From Rossellomorea aquimaris (GTDB lineage Bacteria > Bacillota > Bacilli > Bacillales > Bacillaceae_B): a stretch of DNA of 64,000 nt. Made by a program: the position numbers and the translations under genes. Location: the NCBI RefSeq assembly GCF_001877785.1, contig NZ_MINN01000085.1:1-64000 (forward strand), given 5' to 3'. Below, in pieces: positions 57,561 to 64,000 of this stretch; the first letter of the stretch is position 1; every line of letters starts with the position of its first letter. The notes under the pieces were generated by a model. It had not been told where the DNA came from. It was given only the letters and a program-made list of their open reading frames with translations, and searched no databases.

Positions 57561-58058
57561 ATGCCGATTTTTTTAATAGGTTTCATGGGAGTGGGGAAGA
57601 CGACTGTCGGCAAGGAAATAGGATTGCTCAAGGGGCTCCCTGTAATTGATATGGATCACTTTATAGAAGAGAAGGAAGGCCGTGCGATAAAGGATATCTT
57701 CCGGGAAGATGGCGAAGGCTTTTTCCGTACAATCGAAACACAAGTTTTAATGGAGCTGAAAAAGAAGGAAGCAGTGATCACCACAGGCGGAGGGATTATT
57801 GAACGAAAAGAGAACAGGGACATACTCAGTGAAAGCGGGGAGGTATTCCACCTTTACTGTTCATTTGAAGAATTATGGGAACGGTTGGAGGGAGACAGCG
57901 AGCGGCCGCTCGTCCAAAAAAATTCCAGTGACCAATTGCGAAATCTTTACAACCGCCGGCTGCCGCTTTATAGAAACGCCAGTAATTCAGAAATCGACAC
58001 CACCGGTAAATCGATTGAAGAGACACTGAACGAATTGATGCGCCTCATCGAATCATGA
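57561..58058 (+). CDS. aroK: Shikimate kinase
   Basis: The 165-residue enzyme phosphorylates shikimate in aromatic amino acid synthesis. Walker A GFMGVGKTTVG lies near residue 6, the shikimate-binding DMDHFIEEKEG near 30, GGGI at about 75, and the lid SERPLVQ near 113. ATG 57561 matches the family start. It follows comGG almost without a gap, so it may share the com transcript as well as having its own signals. Confidence 0.93.
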   Translation: MPIFLIGFMGVGKTTVGKEIGLLKGLPVIDMDHFIEEKEGRAIKDIFREDGEGFFRTIETQVLMELKKKEAVITTGGGIIERKENRDILSESGEVFHLYCSFEELWERLEGDSERPLVQKNSSDQLRNLYNRRLPLYRNASNSEIDTTGKSIEETLNELMRLIES

Positions 58059-58109
58059 TTAAATTCTGATGGTGCGGATATACTGATAGAAGCGGAAGGT
58101 GGTGCGTTT

Positions 58110-58292
58110 ATGTCAGTAAATGATTACGTAAAGTTCATAACCCAGACATTTGTACAGCATTACGAAAAGTCTCCACATGAACGGAAATCGCTGAAACATC
58201 AAAGGAAGAATGAGCGTCCCCCTTTTTTATTCAGATGGTTCGGGGTATTGCCATATGCCTTCATGGTGATGTTTAAGAAAAATAAAAAATAG
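58110..58292 (+). CDS. yqzE: YqzE family protein
   Basis: The 60-residue basic protein starts MSVNDYVKFITQTFVQHYEK and ends in a hydrophobic segment plus KKNKK. Length and sequence fit YqzE, which follows comGG in B. subtilis. The function is unknown. A good terminator follows. Confidence 0.87.
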   Translation: MSVNDYVKFITQTFVQHYEKSPHERKSLKHQRKNERPPFLFRWFGVLPYAFMVMFKKNKK

Positions 58293-58293
58293 G

Positions 58294-58324
58294 AACCGCC
58301 TCTGTTAATAACAGGGCGGTTTTA
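58294..58324. terminator. Terminator between yqzE and yqhG
   Basis: AACCGCC and GGCGGTT pair, extended by CTGTT/AACAG around AAT, with TTTT following on the plus strand. The genes on each side converge. Confidence 0.85.
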
Positions 58325-58330
58325 CTATGC

Positions 58331-59122
58331 TCAAGGGGAATTATGTAAATAAAATATCCCACCATTGATGATATCAATTGAAATTTTTGGTTCATATTGT
58401 TCTTTTAACGCCTGCTTTTCGAGGTGATACGATTCAGGCTTTTCTTCGTGATCACCGTAAAAATGACTCAGGAGATCCAGATCTTCTTCCCATCTTTTCC
58501 TTGCTTCGTCCGCCCATGAAAAGGATTCCTTCTCAATCCCGTTCAGCAGATAACTTTGAATGCGGTTTATTCCGCTCTGCGGTTTAACGATCGGTGTCAA
58601 CGTAAAGGAGAAGTCGGGAATTTTTGGCGTCAGTCTTCTGGATAGCAGGTGATTGTGAAAGTCTTCCTTAATATGTCCGTTGATTAAATTAAGACCGATG
58701 CTTTCAATCCTGTCCTTTTTCAAGTTTGTTACATGAGAAATCTTGATATTCAATCCCAGCCATGGATGGAGCGGAATCTGCTGCCCGTTGAAATTCACTC
58801 TCTCTTCATAGAGGCGGATGTACCCTGCAAGATTTCTTGTGGACCGGAATATCTGGTGTAAGCGCGGGGAGCCGAAGTGAATGAGCTCCCCTTTGAAATC
58901 TTCCGGTGCTTTTTCCCCATCTGTTACCAGTGAAAGGGTCATCGGGTTTGGGATGCCGCCTGTCTTCTCTAAATAGTGCCAGTAAAATGGGCGGTTCATC
59001 AATACTTTATCAAGATCGATCGTCAATTGGACGGTCATATAGCCTTCCCCGTTTGCAACCAGCTCGCAGCCGTTTGCGGTAAAATAGCGTTCAAGAAATT
59101 GATGTATTTCGCGCTGCTGCAT
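58331..59122 (-). CDS. yqhG: YqhG family protein
   Basis: The 263-residue minus-strand protein starts MQQREIHQFLERYFTANGCE and contains LTIDLDKVLMNRPFYWHYLE and NGGIFYLHNSP at its end. It matches YqhG in length and in forming an overlapping pair with yqhH. Its function is unknown, although the constant pairing with a SNF2 helicase suggests a joint role. The start overlaps the end of yqhH by 32 bases. Confidence 0.88.
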   Translation of the reverse strand: MQQREIHQFLERYFTANGCELVANGEGYMTVQLTIDLDKVLMNRPFYWHYLEKTGGIPNPMTLSLVTDGEKAPEDFKGELIHFGSPRLHQIFRSTRNLAGYIRLYEERVNFNGQQIPLHPWLGLNIKISHVTNLKKDRIESIGLNLINGHIKEDFHNHLLSRRLTPKIPDFSFTLTPIVKPQSGINRIQSYLLNGIEKESFSWADEARKRWEEDLDLLSHFYGDHEEKPESYHLEKQALKEQYEPKISIDIINGGIFYLHNSP

Positions 59123-60791
59123 TGGCTTTTTCCTCCTTTAATTCTTCTGCAAATTGAATCATACTGGTCAGGTTTTCCATTTTGATCTTGAGCTCTCCCT
59201 CTGTTCGCGAGGAGGATAGGATATCTGTGACATGCTCTTCAAAATCTGAAAAATCAAGTCTGGTCAAAATCTCATCGAGCTGGCCGATCACTCTCTCGAA
59301 CAGGTTGATTTTTTCATACAGCAGTTTCAGGATATGTTCTTCCACCGTATCCCTGGTGGCAAAGTTGTATATATGCACATCCTCGGTCTGGCCGAGACGG
59401 TGTACACGTCCAATCCGCTGTTCGAGCCGCATCGGATTCCAGGGCAGGTCGAAATTGATGACATGGTGGCAGAACTGAAGGTTGATTCCCTCCCCGCCCG
59501 CTTCTGTCGCAATCAGAACCTGGGCGTGGTTCTGGAACAGCTGGCGCATCCAGTCCTTCTTTCCTCCTTTGAAACCGCCCCTGAACGGTACGGAAGAGAT
59601 CCCATGCTGCTTCAGGAACCATTGAAGATACAGCTGGGTCGCCCTGTATTCCGTGAAGATAATGACCTTGTCGTTTACCTGCTGGATCAGTTCCAGGGCT
59701 TTCTGTGCCTTTGAATTCACGGTCACGTTTTCCACTTTTTTCATGAGTGTGCCAATCGTATTCTCGAATGCGGCAGTCGGATTTTCTTTTTTCTCTATCA
59801 TGTTCTTCAGCGTATAAAAAACGGATTCCCTGCTGCTGCACGCTTCCCTCTGCAGCGTGAGGAGTGAAAAAGAACTGGCCGCGGTCCAGTCTTCCTGGTT
59901 CCCTTTCAATAAGTTGATGCTGTTGTATAGATCCCGTTCCGGCTGGTTGAAATCAATGAGTATCGTTTTGACATGACGCTTCGTCCATTCAATTCCTGTA
60001 TCACTCCTCCTGTTCCGGATCATGACTTTATTAATGAGCTGATTCAAGGTGTCATCATCCTGTACAGTCCGGTCTCCTTTTTTGTAACGGTCGGTGAATC
60101 CGGATTCATTCCCCAGGTGCCCGGGTTTTAACAGTGAAACAAGATGGAAGATTTCTTCTACTTTATTTTGAATCGGCGTGGCTGTTAGAAGTAAGCAGAA
60201 CTTCTTCTTGAGATTCTGGACAAATTCATAGTTTTTGGTTTTATGATTTTTCAGTTTGTGAGCTTCATCAATGATGACGAGATCATAATCCTGTTCATAT
60301 ACTTTCTCACGATGAGGACTACGTTTGGCGGTATCCATGGATGAAACGACGATATCGCACTGATCCCATACATAGCTCTTACGCTGTGCGACTGCCGGGA
60401 TGAAGAACTTGCTGTTCAGTTCATAAGCCCATTGGGACACCAGTGAAGCGGGGACGAGTATCAGCACCTTTTTTACAAGTCCGCGAATCATATATTCTTT
60501 TAATATCAGACCTGCTTCTATTGTTTTTCCAAGGCCGACCTCATCTGCGAGGATGGCTTTCCCGTTCATTGTTTCAACTACCTGTCTGGCAGCTTCCAGC
60601 TGGTGGGGCAGGGGAGTCACATTAGCCAAATGTTTTGGTGCCTGAAGCCCTTCAAAGTTCGGAATTGCCAGATGCTGCTCACATTCTATTGCAAGCTTGT
60701 AAAGTTCCCAGCTCCCCCAGGGGCCGTCATTATTTATTAACGTATCGAGACCATCGCCCCACTCCTCATTAAATACAACGTCAACATTCAT
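59091..60791 (-). CDS. yqhH: SNF2-family helicase YqhH
   Basis: The 566-residue protein has all SNF2 motifs: DEVGLGKTIEAGL (Walker A) near residue 80, DEAHKLKN (DEAH box) near 175, LTATPIQNK, and in the second RecA domain EAGGEGINLQF and QRIGRVHRLGQ. It is an ATP-dependent translocase on double-stranded DNA or DNA-RNA polymerase complexes, related to RapA. It is divergent from gcvT across the glycine riboswitch region. Confidence 0.92.
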   Translation of the reverse strand: MNVDVVFNEEWGDGLDTLINNDGPWGSWELYKLAIECEQHLAIPNFEGLQAPKHLANVTPLPHQLEAARQVVETMNGKAILADEVGLGKTIEAGLILKEYMIRGLVKKVLILVPASLVSQWAYELNSKFFIPAVAQRKSYVWDQCDIVVSSMDTAKRSPHREKVYEQDYDLVIIDEAHKLKNHKTKNYEFVQNLKKKFCLLLTATPIQNKVEEIFHLVSLLKPGHLGNESGFTDRYKKGDRTVQDDDTLNQLINKVMIRNRRSDTGIEWTKRHVKTILIDFNQPERDLYNSINLLKGNQEDWTAASSFSLLTLQREACSSRESVFYTLKNMIEKKENPTAAFENTIGTLMKKVENVTVNSKAQKALELIQQVNDKVIIFTEYRATQLYLQWFLKQHGISSVPFRGGFKGGKKDWMRQLFQNHAQVLIATEAGGEGINLQFCHHVINFDLPWNPMRLEQRIGRVHRLGQTEDVHIYNFATRDTVEEHILKLLYEKINLFERVIGQLDEILTRLDFSDFEEHVTDILSSSRTEGELKIKMENLTSMIQFAEELKEEKANAAARNTSIS

Positions 60792-60976
60792 GTGAAAAAC
60801 ATCTCCTTATTTGATCGAAAAATGATTGCCCGGAACTTATGTTTAATGGTAGGATGAAAGTAGATTACCTAATGTTTTGAAAACTATAATAATCCGAACA
60901 TTCACATCAATAACATTTCTACTGTATATACTTCTAGTATGACCAAATGTTGCAAGGAATATTGGCGAATGATAGC

Positions 60977-61145
60977 AAGGGGAGAGACTGTACCATACAG
61001 CGCCGAAGGAGCAAACATCAATGTGTGAATCTCTCAGGCAAAAAGACTCTTGCTGGACGCAGCTCTGGAGAGTGTTTCCATTTGGAAGCCACCAAAGGGG
61101 AAAGCCGTTTTACCGGTAAACTTTCAGGTGAAAGGACAGAGAAAC
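60977..61145 (+). ncRNA. Tandem glycine riboswitch
   Basis: Aptamer 1 starts AGGGGAGAGACTG and includes GCGCCGAAGGAGCAAAC and CTCAGGCAAAAAGAC. Aptamer 2 follows with GCTCTGGAGAGTG, GCCACCAAAGGGGAAAGCC, and CTTTCAGGTGAAAGGACAGA. These are the conserved blocks of gcvT-type glycine aptamers in tandem. It senses glycine and permits expression of the glycine cleavage genes when glycine is plentiful. Confidence 0.95.
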
Positions 61146-61178
61146 TCTTTTGAAAAAGGGGTTTTTCTGTCCTTTTTT
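61134..61178 (+). terminator. Riboswitch expression-platform terminator
   Basis: GGACAGAGAAAC pairs with GTTTTTCTGTCC and is followed by six T. The 5' arm overlaps the last strand of aptamer 2, so glycine binding should prevent formation of the terminator. Confidence 0.88.
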
Positions 61179-61247
61179 CATGCGCGGATATTTGGCAGCA
61201 GGAAGCGGACAGAAGGAAAAGTTTGATGATATTAAGGGGGAAGTCTA

Positions 61248-62351
61248 ATGGCAGATTTGAAAAAAACACCTCTATATGACGTGTATAAAGAGTATGGAGG
61301 AAAGACGATCGACTTCGGAGGCTGGGCATTACCGGTTCAATTCTCAAGTATCAAAGCAGAACACGAAGCGGTCAGGACCCGTGCAGGGCTCTTTGATGTA
61401 TCACATATGGGAGAAATTGAAGTGAAGGGCGAAGGGGCTCTCGAATACTTACAGAAAATGATGACCAATGATGTATCCAAGCTCAAAGGCGGCGGCGCTC
61501 AATATACTGCCATGTGCTATGAAGACGGCGGCACCGTTGATGACCTTCTGATCTATAAAATTAAAGATTATGACTATTTATTGGTGGTAAACGCAGCAAA
61601 CATCGATAAGGATTTTGAATGGCTGAAACAGCATCAAACAGACGGAGTCGAAATCAATAATATCTCCGAGCATATGGCTCAGCTCGCTTTGCAGGGGCCG
61701 CTTGCTGAAGGTGTGCTGCAAAGATTGACAAATGAGCATTCTTTGAGCGGCATCGGGTTCTTTAAATTCCAGTCCGACGTGAGCATCAATGGCCGCCATG
61801 CCCTTGTCTCCCGCACAGGATACACAGGGGAAGACGGTTTTGAAATCTATTGTGATGCAGAGGATGCGGCGGCAATCTGGAAAGATATTTTAAAAGAAGG
61901 CGAGAAGGACGGGGTGCTTCCATGCGGACTCGGGGCACGCGATACCCTGCGTTTCGAAGCGAATCTTGCCCTTTATGGACAGGAGCTTTCAAAAGACATC
62001 TCCCCTATCGAAGCGGGGATCGGCTTTGCAGTAAAGGTGAACAAAGAGATTCCTTTCAACGGCCAGGACGCTCTGCAAAAACAGAAAGTTGAAGGGGCAT
62101 CAAGAAAGATTGTCGGCATTGAAATGATCGAACGGGGCATCCCGCGTCACGGCTACAAAGTATTTTCTGGCGAGGAAGAAATCGGCGAAGTGACAACAGG
62201 AACACAGTCTCCTACGTTAAAGAAAAATGTCGGCCTTGCGCTGCTGAAAAAAGAGTTCACTTCCATTGATACAGAAATCCAGGTTGAAATCAGAGGTAAG
62301 AAAGTTAACGCAAAAGTGGTTCCTACACCATTTTATAAGAGAACTAAATAA
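61248..62351 (+). CDS. gcvT: Aminomethyltransferase, glycine cleavage T protein
   Basis: The 367-residue enzyme transfers the methylene group from the lipoylated H protein to tetrahydrofolate, releasing ammonia. Family motifs include [50 protein letters not shown] and [15 protein letters not shown]. Riboswitch-controlled, it starts the gcvT-gcvPA-gcvPB operon. Confidence 0.96.
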   Translation: MADLKKTPLYDVYKEYGGKTIDFGGWALPVQFSSIKAEHEAVRTRAGLFDVSHMGEIEVKGEGALEYLQKMMTNDVSKLKGGGAQYTAMCYEDGGTVDDLLIYKIKDYDYLLVVNAANIDKDFEWLKQHQTDGVEINNISEHMAQLALQGPLAEGVLQRLTNEHSLSGIGFFKFQSDVSINGRHALVSRTGYTGEDGFEIYCDAEDAAAIWKDILKEGEKDGVLPCGLGARDTLRFEANLALYGQELSKDISPIEAGIGFAVKVNKEIPFNGQDALQKQKVEGASRKIVGIEMIERGIPRHGYKVFSGEEEIGEVTTGTQSPTLKKNVGLALLKKEFTSIDTEIQVEIRGKKVNAKVVPTPFYKRTK

Positions 62352-62369
62352 CAGGGAGGAATGACGGTC

Positions 62370-63716
62370 ATGAAGCATCGTTATTTACCGATGACAGAGC
62401 AAGATCAACGGGAAATGTTAGACAGCATTGGAGTAAACAGCATCGACGAATTATTTGAGGATATCCCTGAGAAGGTCCGCTTCAAAGGTGAGTACAACAT
62501 CAAGCCTGCCAAGTCAGAAACCGGCCTTGTGAAAGAATTGACTAAAATGGCGGCGAAAAATGCAGATTTGAAAAGTCATGCCTCCTTCCTTGGAGCGGGT
62601 GTTTATGATCACTATGCGCCGATCATCGTCGATCATGTATTATCACGATCTGAGTTCTACACGGCTTATACACCGTATCAGCCTGAAATCTCACAAGGTG
62701 AACTGCAGGCGATTTTTGAATTTCAAACAATGATCTGTGAACTGACGGGAATGGATGTAGCGAATTCTTCCATGTACGACGGGGGGACGGCACTTGCCGA
62801 GGCAGCCATGTTAAGTGCAGGGCAGACCCGCCGCAAAAAAGTACTTGTTTCAAGTACGGTTCATCCTGAGTCTCGGGATGTATTAAGAACATATGCAAAG
62901 GGCCAATATATCGACGTTGTGGAGATTCCTCATAATAATGGCGTCACGGATACTGAGGAATTGAAAAAGCTGATGAGCAGTGACATAGCAGCTGTCATCG
63001 TTCAATATCCTAACTTCTTCGGAAGGGTGGAAGACCTGAAGGTGATTGAAGAGGCAACCCACGGCGAGAAAGCGATGTTTGTCGTATCTTCCAACCCTCT
63101 ATCCCTTGGTGCCCTGACACCGCCTGGGAAACTCGGAGCGGACATCGTTGTCGGGGATGCCCAGCCGTTCGGGATTCCGAGTGCGTTTGGCGGGCCTCAC
63201 TGCGGGTATTTTGCAGTAAGTAAAAAATTGATGCGTAAAGTTCCCGGCCGTCTGGTGGGGCAAACGGTCGATGAAGAAGGCCGGAGAGGCTTTGTATTGA
63301 CCCTTCAGGCGCGTGAACAGCATATCCGCCGCGATAAAGCGACTTCTAATATCTGTTCAAACCAGGCTTTGAATGCTCTGGCAGCTTCCGTTGCAATGAC
63401 GGCACTCGGCAAACAGGGTGTAAAAGAGATGGCCCTTCAGAATATCCAAAAAGCTCATTATGCGAAAGAAGCAATCAAGAAAAAAGGTTTTGAGATTGCA
63501 TTCGAAGGTCCTTCATTTAATGAATTTGTCGTGAAAGTGAATGCCCCAGTCAAAGAAATCAACAAAAAGCTCCTTGAGAAAGAAATCATCGGCGGATATG
63601 ATCTCGGGCAAGTCGATGAAGAGTTGAAGAATCACATGCTGGTTGCCGTGACCGAACTTCGCAGCAAAGAAGAAATTGATGCATTCGCACAGGAATTGGG
63701 GGATTGTCATGAATAA
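62370..63716 (+). CDS. gcvPA: Glycine dehydrogenase (decarboxylating) subunit 1
   Basis: The 448-residue protein is the N-terminal half of the split P protein found in Bacillus. It starts [20 protein letters not shown] and contains [40 protein letters not shown] and [20 protein letters not shown]. With GcvPB and pyridoxal phosphate it decarboxylates glycine. ATG 62370 is chosen over 62361 because GGGAGG is better spaced. Its stop overlaps the gcvPB start. Confidence 0.95.
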   Translation: MKHRYLPMTEQDQREMLDSIGVNSIDELFEDIPEKVRFKGEYNIKPAKSETGLVKELTKMAAKNADLKSHASFLGAGVYDHYAPIIVDHVLSRSEFYTAYTPYQPEISQGELQAIFEFQTMICELTGMDVANSSMYDGGTALAEAAMLSAGQTRRKKVLVSSTVHPESRDVLRTYAKGQYIDVVEIPHNNGVTDTEELKKLMSSDIAAVIVQYPNFFGRVEDLKVIEEATHGEKAMFVVSSNPLSLGALTPPGKLGADIVVGDAQPFGIPSAFGGPHCGYFAVSKKLMRKVPGRLVGQTVDEEGRRGFVLTLQAREQHIRRDKATSNICSNQALNALAASVAMTALGKQGVKEMALQNIQKAHYAKEAIKKKGFEIAFEGPSFNEFVVKVNAPVKEINKKLLEKEIIGGYDLGQVDEELKNHMLVAVTELRSKEEIDAFAQELGDCHE

Positions 63717-64000
63717 CAAACAGGATCAGCCTCTTATCTTTGAATTATCGAAAGAAGGCCGTGTCGGCTACAGCCTGCCTGAACTGGATGTACCGGAAGT
63801 GGATGTTTCCGAATTGATTTCTTCCGATTATATCCGGACGGAGGAGCCGCATTTACCGGAAGTGTCGGAACTTGATATCATGCGCCATTACACTGCGCTG
63901 TCAAAACGTAACCATGGCGTTGATTCAGGATTCTATCCGCTCGGATCTTGTACGATGAAATACAACCCGAAGGTGAATGAAAATGTTGCGCGTCTTAATG
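63709..64000 (+). CDS. gcvPB: Glycine dehydrogenase (decarboxylating) subunit 2, truncated by window end
   Basis: The first 97 codons are present. They begin [20 protein letters not shown] and include [20 protein letters not shown], typical of the PLP-binding subunit. The PLP lysine lies beyond the window. It overlaps gcvPA by eight bases. Confidence 0.93.
   Translation, partial: MNNKQDQPLIFELSKEGRVGYSLPELDVPEVDVSELISSDYIRTEEPHLPEVSELDIMRHYTALSKRNHGVDSGFYPLGSCTMKYNPKVNENVARLN

Larger units (their letters stand above)
60792..61247 (+). promoter_or_regulatory. Regulatory region between yqhH and gcvT
   Basis: The stretch holds divergent promoters and, from 60977, the riboswitch listed next. 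No open frame is convincing. TTAAGGGGG precedes the gcvT start. Confidence 0.7.

Noticed and set aside
59314-59841. 175-codon minus-strand frame inside yqhH
   Set aside because: It overlaps the helicase motifs in another frame and has no independent support.
1-64000. Insertion sequences or transposases
   Set aside because: No transposase, DDE motif with flanking inverted repeats, or group II intron could be recognised anywhere in the window.

Overview
The window is a low-to-mid GC Firmicute chromosome, almost certainly a Bacillaceae (Bacillus sensu lato) species. The two flanks follow the B. subtilis order yqgQ-glcK-yqgS-yqgT-yqgU-yqgV-yqgW-yqgX-yqgY-mgsR ... comGA-comGB-GC-GD-GE-GF-GG ... 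yqzE-yqhG-yqhH-gcvT-gcvPA-gcvPB nearly gene for gene. The species cannot be named from this sequence alone.

Left flank (1-10748): an intergenic region with a degenerate repeat pair; yqgQ and glucokinase; a membrane LTA-synthase-family enzyme; a LysM/M14 cell-wall endopeptidase; a lipoprotein (yqgU); a thiamine-binding-family protein (yqgV); two tiny membrane proteins on the minus strand (yqgW, yqgY) flanking a metallo-beta-lactamase-fold hydrolase (yqgX); the Spx-like regulator mgsR; two tandem folded repeat elements; tRNA-Gln(TTG); a gene-free stretch with helically phased GATCATA repeats; and the 5' part of comGA.

Prophage (about 10749-54322, 43.6 kb): comGA is cut in two between codons that rejoin perfectly (ALTGH | LVLTTLHT). 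Between the halves lies a siphovirus-type prophage with a large serine integrase beside attL. Its lysogeny module (integrase, ImmA-type protease, XRE repressor) is interrupted by about 7 kb of AT-rich cargo: an HNH nuclease / unknown / nucleotidyltransferase operon, a NACHT NTPase, a secreted nuclease lipoprotein, a CheX-like chemotaxis phosphatase behind a sigma-D-like promoter, and a TPR protein with Cys clusters. Then come a genetic switch with TTACC-N5-GGTAA operators, early replication and recombination genes of skin/PBSX type (YqaI, YqaJ, RecT, AbrB-like, DnaD-like initiator carrying 12-bp iterons, RusA), an ArpU-type late regulator, terminase, SPP1/PBSX-like head genes, connector and tail genes with a probable -1 frameshift, tape measure, Dit, Tal, and XhlA/holin/amidase. 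The right end holds secreted and membrane cargo, including a subtilisin-like protease. The tape measure gene carries an in-frame TAA and the amidase gene an internal deletion with frameshift. The element therefore looks impaired for virion production and lysis, although the integrase and att sites look intact.

Right flank (54321-64000): the 3' part of comGA, then comGB-comGG (competence pseudopilus), aroK, yqzE, the convergent yqhG-yqhH pair, and a tandem glycine riboswitch controlling gcvT-gcvPA-gcvPB (the last truncated by the window end). While the prophage stays integrated the cell should lack a full ComGA traffic ATPase and so be non-transformable; precise excision would restore it. The most noteworthy items are this comGA insertion, the mixed immunity/behaviour cargo in the lysogeny module, and the phage-borne CheX gene with a motility-type promoter.
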